Positions 26,833 through 35,128 of a stretch of 36,866 bases of DNA are shown here, one piece after another. The notes beneath the pieces were generated by a model. It was given only the letters and a program-made list of their open reading frames with translations. It was not told where the DNA came from and ran no database searches. A program made the position numbers and the translations under genes. The number at the start of each line of letters is the position of its first letter. Position 1 is the first letter of the stretch. Source of the DNA: Clostridiales bacterium (GTDB lineage Bacteria; Bacillota; Clostridia; Oscillospirales; Oscillospiraceae); NCBI GenBank assembly GCA_020860575.1, contig JAJBUB010000005.1, positions 1 through 36,866 on the forward strand. The letters are read 5' to 3'.

Positions 26833-29598
26833 ATGAAGAGATTCGTCTCTAAGCTGACCGCGTGCCTGATGGCGTGTCTGATGCTCTGCACCATGCTGCC
26901 CACGGCATTCGCAGCGGATGACGCTGCCACGGCCCTGTCCGGCGACGGCGGCACGCTGACCGACGGCAGCTATGTCCTGGAGGACGACGTGACGCTCACG
27001 GAGGATCTGACCATCCCCTCCGGCGTTGAGGTCACCATCGACCTGAACGGCCACACCCTGACCGGCACCGGCTCCGGCAGCGCCATCGCTGTGGCGGGTA
27101 CCCTGACCCTGAACGACAGCAGCGATGCCCAGAGCGGCACCGTCACCGGCGGCCAGATCCGGGTGGAGGGCAGTTCCAGCCAGTCGGCCAGCCTCACCAT
27201 GAACGGCGGCACCGTCACCGGCAATGACCTGGGCTACACCGGCAACGGCGGCGGCGTCTACGTCACCTGGGGCAGCTTCACCATGAACGGAGGCTCCATC
27301 ACCGGCAACGCGGCCGTGTCCGGCGGCGGCGTCTGTGTCTACACCCGGGGCACCTTCGTCATGAATGGCGGCTCCATCACCGGCAACACCGCCTACAGCT
27401 ACGGCGGCGGCGTGGCGGTCATCCCCAGCTCCACCACGGGGACAGCCTCCACCCTCACCCTGAACGCCGGTGCCATCACCGATAACACCGCCTCCACCGG
27501 CGGCGGCGTCTATCTGAACTACAGCAGCAGCCTGGTCATGGACGGCGGCTCTCTGTACGGCAACACCGCCAGCACCAGCGGCGACGATTTGGGCATCGGC
27601 AGCTCCTCCAAGAGCAGCGCCACCCTGAACAGCACCGCTCAGTTTGACGGCAGCGTTACCCTGTCCTGCGGCCATGCCATCACCGGCTGGTATGACGACA
27701 GCAAGTCCAGCCGCTGGTCTGAGGACAACGCCACCGCGGCGGACACCTCCGCCGCTCTGACCAGCGGCACAAGCCTGAAGGCCGCCCATGCGGCGATCGC
27801 CTATGTGGCCAGCGTCACCAGCGGCGAGACTGTCACCAAGTATGAGACCCTCCAGGCCGCCATTGACGGGGCGACCAATGCGGGCGACAAGGTGACTCTG
27901 CTGACCGACGTGACCGAGAGCGTCACCGTGGCCGCCGACCAGACCATCACCCTGGACCTGGCGGGATGCACCCTGACCTGCGCCAGCGGCAACACCGCCC
28001 TGGAGGTCGTGGGCAACCTGACCCTGGAGGACAGCAGCGAGGCCCAGACCGGCACCATCTACGGCGGCCGCGTCAACGCCCAGGGCGAAAGCTCCGGCAA
28101 AAAGGCCAGCTTCACTATGAACGGCGGCACCATCACCGGCAGCGATGTGGGCACCACCGGCAGCGGCGGCGGCGTCTATGTCCGCTATTGTAACTTCACC
28201 ATGAACGGCGGCCTCATCACCGGCAACGCCGCGGCCTACGGCGCAGGCGTCTACATCAGAAGCTATAGCACCTTCGTCATGAACGGCGGCACCATCACCG
28301 GCAACACCGCCTATGATTACGGCGGCGGCGTAGAGGTCAACGCCGGCTCCAGCAGCGCCCACAAATCCACCTTCACCCTGAACGCCGGCACCATCACCGG
28401 TAACGACGCCCGCATCGGCGGCGGCATCTACCTGTACGGCTACGGCTACCTGGTGATGAACGGCGGCTATGTGTACAACAACAGCTCCAGCGTCAGCGGC
28501 GCGGATATCGCCGTGGCCTCCAAGGGCCACGCTACCCTGAACAGCACCGAACAGTTTGACGCCAGCCTGACCCTGACCGACTGCGGCCACACCATCACCG
28601 GCTGGTATGACGACAGCAGGACCAGCCGCTGGTCTGAGACGAACTGCACCGCGGTGGACACCTCCGAGGAGCTGGTGAGCGCCTACTACCTGAAGGCCGC
28701 CCACGGCATCATCAAGACCAGCGAGCCGGGCATCGCCAAGACCGCTGACGTCACCTCCGCCAACGCAGGGGATAGCGTCAACTACACCCTGACCTCCACC
28801 GTCCCAGAGGACCTGAAGAGCTACATCGACTACTCCGGTCTGGTGACCGAGCCGGGCATCGCCACTGCAAGCCTGGGCGAAGGGGAGAGCAGCTACACCC
28901 TGACCTTCGTGGACAGCATGGACGCCGGTCTGACCCTGAACGCCGATTCCATCACGGTGAAGCTGGGGGACAACACTCTGGACGCGGGCTATTACACCAT
29001 CACCTCCGATGAGCACTCCTTCCAGGTGGCCGTCGACCTGGTGGCGCTGTACAACGCCGATCTCATCACCGAAAGCGACCTGGGCGTCACCGACATCACC
29101 GTTACCTATTCCGCCACGGTGGGCTCCACCACCGGTGAGCTGGTGAACACCGCCTACGTCACCTATCCCGACGGTCAGTCCGCCACCGCCTCTGCCACCG
29201 TCGTGACCTATGGCGTCAAGCTGTTCAAGTACGACCAGGACACCAACGCAGGTCTGTCCGGGGCCACCTTCGAGCTGAAGGACAGCGACGGCAACGTGGT
29301 CGCCACCCTGACCTCCGGCGAGGACGGCTACGCCTCCTACAACGGCCTGGCCGACGGTACCTACACTCTGACCGAGACCTCCGCCCCTGACGGCTACGTT
29401 ATGAGCGACAAGAGCCTCACCATCACCATGGCCACCGATGCCACCGACTATGTGGTCAACGTGACCTTCGCCAATGTGCAGGTCCCGTCCACCGGCGGCT
29501 CCGGCACGACGATGTACACCATCGCCGGTACAGCCATCCTGATCACTGCTGCGGCCCTGTTCCTGATGATCAGGAAGCTCCGCAAGAGCGACCAATAA
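26833..29598 (+). CDS. Sortase-anchored surface/fimbrial-like protein: tandem beta-helix repeats + isopeptide/Cna-B (SpaA-like) domain + VPSTG sorting signal
   Basis: Signal peptide MKRFVSKLTACLMACLMLCTMLPTAFA; repeated MNGGxITGN units; VKLFKYDQDTNAGLSGATFELKDSDG...YTLTETSAPDGYVM (Cna-B with E-box); C-terminal VPSTGG-TM-RKLRKSDQ. Confidence 0.9.
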   Translation: MKRFVSKLTACLMACLMLCTMLPTAFAADDAATALSGDGGTLTDGSYVLEDDVTLTEDLTIPSGVEVTIDLNGHTLTGTGSGSAIAVAGTLTLNDSSDAQSGTVTGGQIRVEGSSSQSASLTMNGGTVTGNDLGYTGNGGGVYVTWGSFTMNGGSITGNAAVSGGGVCVYTRGTFVMNGGSITGNTAYSYGGGVAVIPSSTTGTASTLTLNAGAITDNTASTGGGVYLNYSSSLVMDGGSLYGNTASTSGDDLGIGSSSKSSATLNSTAQFDGSVTLSCGHAITGWYDDSKSSRWSEDNATAADTSAALTSGTSLKAAHAAIAYVASVTSGETVTKYETLQAAIDGATNAGDKVTLLTDVTESVTVAADQTITLDLAGCTLTCASGNTALEVVGNLTLEDSSEAQTGTIYGGRVNAQGESSGKKASFTMNGGTITGSDVGTTGSGGGVYVRYCNFTMNGGLITGNAAAYGAGVYIRSYSTFVMNGGTITGNTAYDYGGGVEVNAGSSSAHKSTFTLNAGTITGNDARIGGGIYLYGYGYLVMNGGYVYNNSSSVSGADIAVASKGHATLNSTEQFDASLTLTDCGHTITGWYDDSRTSRWSETNCTAVDTSEELVSAYYLKAAHGIIKTSEPGIAKTADVTSANAGDSVNYTLTSTVPEDLKSYIDYSGLVTEPGIATASLGEGESSYTLTFVDSMDAGLTLNADSITVKLGDNTLDAGYYTITSDEHSFQVAVDLVALYNADLITESDLGVTDITVTYSATVGSTTGELVNTAYVTYPDGQSATASATVVTYGVKLFKYDQDTNAGLSGATFELKDSDGNVVATLTSGEDGYASYNGLADGTYTLTETSAPDGYVMSDKSLTITMATDATDYVVNVTFANVQVPSTGGSGTTMYTIAGTAILITAAALFLMIRKLRKSDQ

Positions 29599-29628
29599 TT
29601 GCAGCGCCAACCCTCAAATATCTCCTAT

Positions 29629-29664
29629 CCCCATCAGGAAGGGCATTCGCCCTCCCCGATGGGG
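29629..29664 (+). other. Intergenic hairpin between surface protein and sortase genes
   Basis: CCCCATC-aggaa-GGGC-attc-GCCC-tccc-GATGGGG. Confidence 0.5.
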
Positions 29665-29692
29665 AAACGTTCCTGCCGCTGTGAGCAGGACG

Positions 29693-29714
29693 GGCCGGAT
29701 GGATCGATCCGGCC
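29693..29714 (+). other. Second intergenic hairpin (possible attenuator/terminator) before sortase
   Basis: GGCCGGAT-ggatcg-ATCCGGCC followed by ATCTTTCT. Confidence 0.5.
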
Positions 29715-29741
29715 ATCTTTCTCGGAGGATGCAACGCCGTC

Positions 29742-30560
29742 ATGAATCAGAAAAAATCCCGCATACTCACTGTTCTATCTGTCCTGCTGGTGCTGATCGG
29801 TCTGGGGCTACTGCTCTACCCGGTGGCCAGCGACGCCTGGTACCGCTGGCAGGCCGGTCAGGAGATCTCCCAGTACAATCAGGTGGCGGAAGGCTCCGGG
29901 ACGGACTACTCCTCTCTGTGGGAGGCTGCAGAGGAGTATAACCGCCAGCTGGCAGAGAATGACCTCTCTGTGGATTGCTCGTCGGACTTCGTCTCCCAGT
30001 TTCTGAATCCCCTGGGGACCGGGATGATGGGGTATCTCTCCATTCCCGCCATCGACGTATACCTCCCCATCTATCAGGGTACCGATGAGACCGCCCTGCA
30101 ATCCGGGGTGGGCTATTGGTTGGGCACCAGTCTGCCCACCGGCGGAGAGAGTACCCACTGCGTACTGACGGCCCACACAGGACTGTCCAAGGCGAAAATG
30201 TTCACCGACCTGGACAAGCTCCAGGTCGGCGACACCTTCACGCTGATTATTCTGGACCGCACGCTGACCTATGAGGTGGACCAGATCGTGGTCACAGAGC
30301 CGGAGGATCTCTCCGCACTTCAAATCGTGGAGGGTGAGGATTATGTCACCCTATACACCTGCACGCCCTACGGCATCAACACCCATCGGCTTCTGGTGCG
30401 GGGACATCGGGTGGAGACGGCGGAGGGTGGCTCTGTCGCAGATGGGGAAGACGGCGGCGCTGTTCTGTCGATGCTTCCGCTGCTCGTGGTCATCCTGCTG
30501 GTCGTCCTTGTGACCCTTCTCTGTCTGCTCGCACGTCGTTTTTTCCGCCGCCGTGCCTGA
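29742..30560 (+). CDS. Class C sortase
   Basis: N- and C-terminal TMs; GMMGYLSIPAIDVYLPIYQGTDETALQSGVGYWLGTSLPTGG, LTAHTGLSKAKMFTDLDKL, catalytic TLYTCTPYGINTHRLLVRGHR. Confidence 0.93.
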   Translation: MNQKKSRILTVLSVLLVLIGLGLLLYPVASDAWYRWQAGQEISQYNQVAEGSGTDYSSLWEAAEEYNRQLAENDLSVDCSSDFVSQFLNPLGTGMMGYLSIPAIDVYLPIYQGTDETALQSGVGYWLGTSLPTGGESTHCVLTAHTGLSKAKMFTDLDKLQVGDTFTLIILDRTLTYEVDQIVVTEPEDLSALQIVEGEDYVTLYTCTPYGINTHRLLVRGHRVETAEGGSVADGEDGGAVLSMLPLLVVILLVVLVTLLCLLARRFFRRRA

Positions 30561-30588
30561 TACAGACCCGCACAGACCCGCGTTGAGT

Positions 30589-30622
30589 GCAGCCCCCTCC
30601 GGTCACAGCCGGAGGGGGCTGC
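30589..30622. terminator. Hairpin between convergent sortase and spoIIID genes
   Basis: GCAGCCCCCTCCGG-tcacag-CCGGAGGGGGCTGC. Confidence 0.65.
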
Positions 30623-30645
30623 CTGTCGCCATAGCGCCGACGGCG

Positions 30646-30894
30646 TCAGCCTCCCTTGTATTTCCGGCGGGTAGCCATCCCTCCCCGGATGTGCCGTTCC
30701 GCCTTGTTCTGCTCCAGAATGGGCTTTACCTGTAGGTAGAGGGTACGGCTGATCTTTGGGAGGCGTTCACGCAGATCCTTATGCACAGTCGATTTTGAAA
30801 TGCCAAACTCCTTTGCGGCCATCCGCACGGTGGCCCGGTTCTCGATGAGATACCGGGCCACAGCCATCGCCCGCTCCTCCATGTCCTGTTTCAC
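30646..30894 (-). CDS. spoIIID: Sporulation transcriptional regulator SpoIIID
   Basis: MEERAMAVARYLIENRATVRMAAKEFGISKSTVHKDLRERLPKI...LYLQVKPILEQNKAERHIRGGMATRRKYKG; HTH and length match SpoIIID; probable GTG start at 30894 with GGAG upstream. Confidence 0.92.
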   Translation of the reverse strand: MKQDMEERAMAVARYLIENRATVRMAAKEFGISKSTVHKDLRERLPKISRTLYLQVKPILEQNKAERHIRGGMATRRKYKGG

Positions 30895-31047
30895 GGCAAC
30901 CACTCCAGACCGCCGGGCGGAAGGCCCGGCTGTCGAAGCCTATGAGGGGGAGGGCGGGTTTATGACCGGCGCTGATTTCCGGGCAATGAGGTCACATGGA
31001 TGCCTGTATTATTAGAATCGAATCGTCGCAGACTGCGAGGGAATTCA

Positions 31048-31076
31048 TTGAAATCGAGCGGGCCATCCTATATAAT
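31048..31076 (+). promoter_or_regulatory. Putative promoter of the Y-family polymerase cassette (TTGAAA-17-TATAAT)
   Basis: TTGAAA 31048-31053, TATAAT 31071-31076. Confidence 0.6.
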
Positions 31077-31263
31077 AGAGGGGAAGACCGTTTGAGAAAA
31101 GATCGGGGATTTTCAATCGGGACGATGCGCAGGAGGAAGGAAGGCGAAGAGGTCTCCATGTCGGTTCTCCGGAACGTTTGAAGGCCCCTCGATCTACGGG
31201 AAGGCCGCCCTTCACCTGAAAATCGTCAAAACAGTCGACATGAACTGAGAGGAGGTGACCTGC

Positions 31264-32772
31264 ATGCCAGACCGTTGCTATATCGCCATCGACCTGAAAT
31301 CCTTCTACGCCTCTGTGGAGTGTGCAGAGCGTGGGCTTGACCCTCTGACCACCAATCTGGTGGTGGCCGACCAGAGCCGCACGGAGAAGACCATCTGCCT
31401 TGCGGTGTCGCCGTCGCTGAAATCCTTCGGTATCTCCGGGCGGGCCAGGCTGTTCGAGGTCGTCCAGCGGGTGAAGGAGATCAACCGGGAGCGGCAGCGT
31501 AGAGCGCCGGGGCACACTTTCACCGGCTCCTCCAGCAACATCAATGAGCTGAACGCCGACCCGTCCCTGTCGCTGGACTATATCGTGGCCACGCCCCAGA
31601 TGGCCCATTATATTCAGCGCAGCACGGAGATTTATCAGGTTTACCTCCGGTTCATCGCCCCGGAGGACATCCATGTGTACAGCATCGACGAGGTGTTCAT
31701 GGATGTGACCAACTATTTGCCGACCTACCGGCTCACGCCCCATGAGCTGGCGATGAGGATGATTCAGACGGTTTTGCAGGAGACCGGTATCACGGCCACG
31801 GCGGGGATCGGCACGAATCTATACCTCTGCAAAATCGCCATGGACATCGTGGCGAAGCACATCCCCGCCGACAAAGACGGCGTTCGTATCGCAGAGCTGG
31901 ACGAGATGAGCTACCGGCAGCAGCTCTGGACGCACCAGCCCATTACCGACTTCTGGCGGGTGGGTCGCGGCTATGCAAAGCGGCTGAACAGACTGGGACT
32001 GCACACCATGGGGGACATCGCCCGATTCAGTCTCAGCAGCCACGGTGAAAACCGGCTGTACAAGGAGTTCGGCGTCAACGCCGAGCTGCTCATCGACCAC
32101 GCCTGGGGCTGGGAGCCGTGCCGTATCTCCGACATCAAGTCATACGAGCCGGAGAACAACAGCATCAGCTCGGGCCAGGTGCTGCAATCGCCCTATGAAT
32201 TTGACAAGGCAAAGCTGGTCGTCCGGGAGATGGCAGACGCCCTCTCCCTCGACCTGGTGGACAAGGGGCTGGTGGCCGACCAGATTGTGCTGACCATCGG
32301 CTATGACATTGAAAACCTGACCGACCCAGAACGCCAGAAATCGTACAAGGGGGAAGTCGCCACTGACCACTACGGCAGCAGACTCCACCATCAAGCCCAA
32401 GGCTCTGTCACCCTGCGGCGGCAGGCAGCCTCCACCAACCGCCTCTCCGACGCCGCGAGTGCGGGAGTGGCCCGCATTGTTGACCGGAATCTGCTGGTGC
32501 GGCGGATGTATGTGGTGGCCAACCATGTGGTCAGCGAGGACACGGCGAAGCCCCCGGAGCCGGAGCAGATTGACCTGTTCACCGACCATGCCGCCCTGGA
32601 GCAGCAGCGGCAAGCGGAACGGGAGGCGCTGGAAAAGGAAAAGCGACGGCAGAAGGCTGTCATCGCCATTCAGAAAAAGTACGGGAAGAACGCTCTGCTG
32701 AAGGGTATGAATCTGGAGGAGGGAGCCACCGGCAAAGACCGGAATGCGCAGATCGGGGGGCATAAGGCATAA
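31264..32772 (+). CDS. Y-family DNA polymerase (ImpB/MucB/SamB, UvrX/DinB-like, mobile-element type)
   Basis: CYIAIDLKSFYASVECAERGLDPLTTNLVVADQ, VYSIDEVFMDVTNYL, TATAGIGTNLYLCKIAMDIVAKH, WRVGRGYAKRLNRLGLHTMGDIA; RBS GAGGAGG. Confidence 0.92.
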   Translation: MPDRCYIAIDLKSFYASVECAERGLDPLTTNLVVADQSRTEKTICLAVSPSLKSFGISGRARLFEVVQRVKEINRERQRRAPGHTFTGSSSNINELNADPSLSLDYIVATPQMAHYIQRSTEIYQVYLRFIAPEDIHVYSIDEVFMDVTNYLPTYRLTPHELAMRMIQTVLQETGITATAGIGTNLYLCKIAMDIVAKHIPADKDGVRIAELDEMSYRQQLWTHQPITDFWRVGRGYAKRLNRLGLHTMGDIARFSLSSHGENRLYKEFGVNAELLIDHAWGWEPCRISDIKSYEPENNSISSGQVLQSPYEFDKAKLVVREMADALSLDLVDKGLVADQIVLTIGYDIENLTDPERQKSYKGEVATDHYGSRLHHQAQGSVTLRRQAASTNRLSDAASAGVARIVDRNLLVRRMYVVANHVVSEDTAKPPEPEQIDLFTDHAALEQQRQAEREALEKEKRRQKAVIAIQKKYGKNALLKGMNLEEGATGKDRNAQIGGHKA

Positions 32773-32785
32773 AGGAGGCGGTACA

Positions 32786-33232
32786 ATGGCTGACAGAACA
32801 ATCGAAGACTATCAGGACATCATCGACCTGCCCCACCACGTCTCAGCGACCCGCCCTCATATGTCCATGGGTGACCGGGCGGCACAGTTTTCTCCCTTCG
32901 CGGCTCTCACCGGCTACGACGCCGCTGTGCAGGAGACGGCGCGGCGTACCGACCGGCGGGCAGAGCTGGACGAGGAAATAAAGCAGGACTTGTCAGAACG
33001 GCTCAATCTGATTCAGGGAAATCTGGCGGCAGCGCCTGTGGTGGAGATCACCTATTTTGTCCCGGACGAGCGGAAGGAGGGCGGCGCTTACAATACCGTT
33101 ACCGGCATCGTAAAGAAGATAGACGAGTATCACCGGCTCGTTGTGCTGACGGACGGGACAGACATCCCGATCGATGAGATCATTGAGATCAGCGGGGCAA
33201 TGTTCCGTTCCTTGGAGGATTCCTTTGCGTGA
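32786..33232 (+). CDS. YolD-like family protein
   Basis: RPHMSMGDRAAQFSPFAALTGYDAAVQETARRT and IDEYHRLVVLTDGTDIPIDEIIEI; immediately follows the Y-family polymerase; RBS AAAGGAGG. Confidence 0.8.
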   Translation: MADRTIEDYQDIIDLPHHVSATRPHMSMGDRAAQFSPFAALTGYDAAVQETARRTDRRAELDEEIKQDLSERLNLIQGNLAAAPVVEITYFVPDERKEGGAYNTVTGIVKKIDEYHRLVVLTDGTDIPIDEIIEISGAMFRSLEDSFA

Positions 33233-33299
33233 TCGAGAAGAGCTGGTATTTCTGGCAGACGCAGAGGTCCGCAGTTCCTAAAGGGAGGGGAGATTTACG

Positions 33300-33563
33300 A
33301 TGCAGGAAAAGAAAAAAGCAGATGGCTTCAAATATGACTTTACATTGTCGGAAATGAAGGTGCTGCTGTTCCATTCAAAGAAATGTCCGGCGTGTTCGGG
33401 GCGGCTCACAAGAGAAAGGACCTGCGAAAGAGTGGAGGGCCGGGACGTCAATTCAAAGTCTGACCCGTTCTTCGTCCAGAACGCACAGGTCAACCATTAC
33501 AGCTTCCTTTTTCGGTGCCAAAGCTGCGGACGGGTATTCACGCTGAAGGAGCTTGGCGGGTGA
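33300..33563 (+). CDS. Small zinc-ribbon-like hypothetical protein
   Basis: 87 aa; KKCPACSGRL ... FRCQSCGRVFTLKEL, two CxxC pairs; RBS AGGGAGGGGAG upstream. Confidence 0.65.
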   Translation: MQEKKKADGFKYDFTLSEMKVLLFHSKKCPACSGRLTRERTCERVEGRDVNSKSDPFFVQNAQVNHYSFLFRCQSCGRVFTLKELGG

Positions 33564-33771
33564 CGCTGTAAATATGATAGCAGGGAAAATGTCGCCTGCG
33601 GAGGTGATGGAATACATCGCAGAGCATGACGAGTAGCGGGTGCAACACCCGACCAAAAAAACAGAGATCGTCAGCGGCCACCCCACCCGGCCGGGGGAAA
33701 GGCCCAGCTGCTGAAGGCTGTGGGAAATGGGCCGCTTGATACCCAACACCCCGGCAACCGCGTTCCAAAGG

Positions 33772-33800
33772 TTGACAATCCGGCCCTGTCCCGGTACAAT
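33772..33800 (+). promoter_or_regulatory. Near-consensus sigma-A promoter for TagF-like genes (TTGACA-17-TACAAT)
   Basis: TTGACA 33772-33777, TACAAT 33795-33800. Confidence 0.75.
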
Positions 33801-33865
33801 AATCATGCCTGAGGGACGTTTCCGCCGTCCCTCCACCAGGGAAATCCATGGAAAGGGGCGGTCTC

Positions 33866-35128
33866 ATGCCGGAGAGCGGCGTCAAAAAAACGGCCTATGA
33901 CCTGGCCAAGCGATTCCCCGGCCTGCGGCTGTTGGCACGCCGGTGCCTCCGGGTACTCCGGGGCGCGGTCTATCGGCTGCGCACCTGGAATATTACGCCC
34001 GACCCCAAAACGGTGCTGTTCTGCTCCTATCATGGAAAGAGCTGCTCCTGCAGCCCAAGGGCCATCTACGACTATATGCTCGCCTCTCCCGCCTATGGGG
34101 AATATCGCTTTCTCTGGGCGTCGGCGGAGCCGTCCGGGGAGAAGGCCCTGGCCGACAGCCCCCGGACCCGGGTGATCCCCTTCGGCGGCAGAGCCTTTGA
34201 GCGGGCCATGGCCGGGGCGGGCTATTGGGTGTTCAATTCCACCCTGCCGGAGTACATCAGCCCCCGCCGGGGGCAGGTTTACCTCCAGTGCTGGCATGGC
34301 ACCCCCCTAAAGCGCCTGGGCTGCGACATTCAGGAGGAGGGCAACGCCATGAACTCCCTGGCGGAGATCCGCCGGAAATACCGGCTGGAGGGGAAGAAGG
34401 TGGACTGTTTTCTCTCCCCGTCCCCCTTTGCCTCCGCCTGCTTCCGCTCTGCCTGGCAGCTGGACCGCCGGGGCAGGGGAGACGTTATCCTGGAGCTGGG
34501 CTATCCCCGGAACGATCGCCTGGCCAACGCCACGCCGGAGGAGTGTCAGGCCCAGCGACGCAAACTGGGCATCCCTTCGGGGAAACGGGTCGTGCTCTAT
34601 GCCCCCACCTTCCGGGATGACCAGCACATTTCCGGAACGGGGTACGCCTACCGCCCGGCGGTGGACTTCGCCGCGCTCCGGGAGGCGCTGGGGGAGGACT
34701 ATGTCATCCTGTTCCGCGCCCATTACCTGGTGGCCACCGCCTGCGACTTCTCCGCCTGGGGCGGGTTTGTGCTGGACGTGTCCGGGGTGGAGGAGATCAA
34801 CGACCTGTACCTGGCCGCTGACCTGATGATCACCGATTATTCCAGCACGATGTTCGACTATGCCGTTCTCCGCCGTCCCATCCTGTTTTACATGTACGAC
34901 CTGGAGCAGTACCGGGACCGGCTGCGGGGCTTTTACTTCGACCTGAATGAGCTGCCCGGCCCCATTTTGACAGAGGAGGCTCAGCTGGCCCCCGCTGTCC
35001 GGGCCACAGAGGGCTTTGCCTGGGACGAACGATGGGAGGCCTTTCGCCGACGGTTCGCCCCGCTGGACGACGGTCAGGCCGCCCGCCGGGTCACAGAGGC
35101 GGTTATGGGAAAGGGGAAAGAGAAATGA
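33866..35128 (+). CDS. CDP-glycerol:poly(glycerophosphate) glycerophosphotransferase-like (TagF/TagB family)
   Basis: YLQCWHGTPLKRLGCDI, ELGYPRNDRL, VVLYAPTFRDD, LFRAHYLV, DLMITDYSSTMFDYAVLRRPILFYMYDLEQY motifs; ATG 33866 with GAAAGGGG. Confidence 0.92.
   Translation: MPESGVKKTAYDLAKRFPGLRLLARRCLRVLRGAVYRLRTWNITPDPKTVLFCSYHGKSCSCSPRAIYDYMLASPAYGEYRFLWASAEPSGEKALADSPRTRVIPFGGRAFERAMAGAGYWVFNSTLPEYISPRRGQVYLQCWHGTPLKRLGCDIQEEGNAMNSLAEIRRKYRLEGKKVDCFLSPSPFASACFRSAWQLDRRGRGDVILELGYPRNDRLANATPEECQAQRRKLGIPSGKRVVLYAPTFRDDQHISGTGYAYRPAVDFAALREALGEDYVILFRAHYLVATACDFSAWGGFVLDVSGVEEINDLYLAADLMITDYSSTMFDYAVLRRPILFYMYDLEQYRDRLRGFYFDLNELPGPILTEEAQLAPAVRATEGFAWDERWEAFRRRFAPLDDGQAARRVTEAVMGKGKEK

Noticed and set aside
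27180-28480. Regular short repeats (ATGAACGGCGGC...ATCACCGGCAA) suggesting a CRISPR or DNA satellite
   Set aside because: Repeats are in frame within a single ORF and encode MNGGxITGN beta-helix turns; spacing is irregular and there are no unique spacers.
26773-29610. 945-aa minus-strand ORF opposite the surface protein
   Set aside because: Same shadow-ORF effect, repetitive Ala/Gly/Val composition mirrors the plus-strand repeats; no recognisable domain.
31180-31200. Possible LexA/SOS box before the Y-family polymerase
   Set aside because: GGAACGTTTGAAGG lacks the GAAC-N4-GTTC dyad of Firmicute LexA sites.
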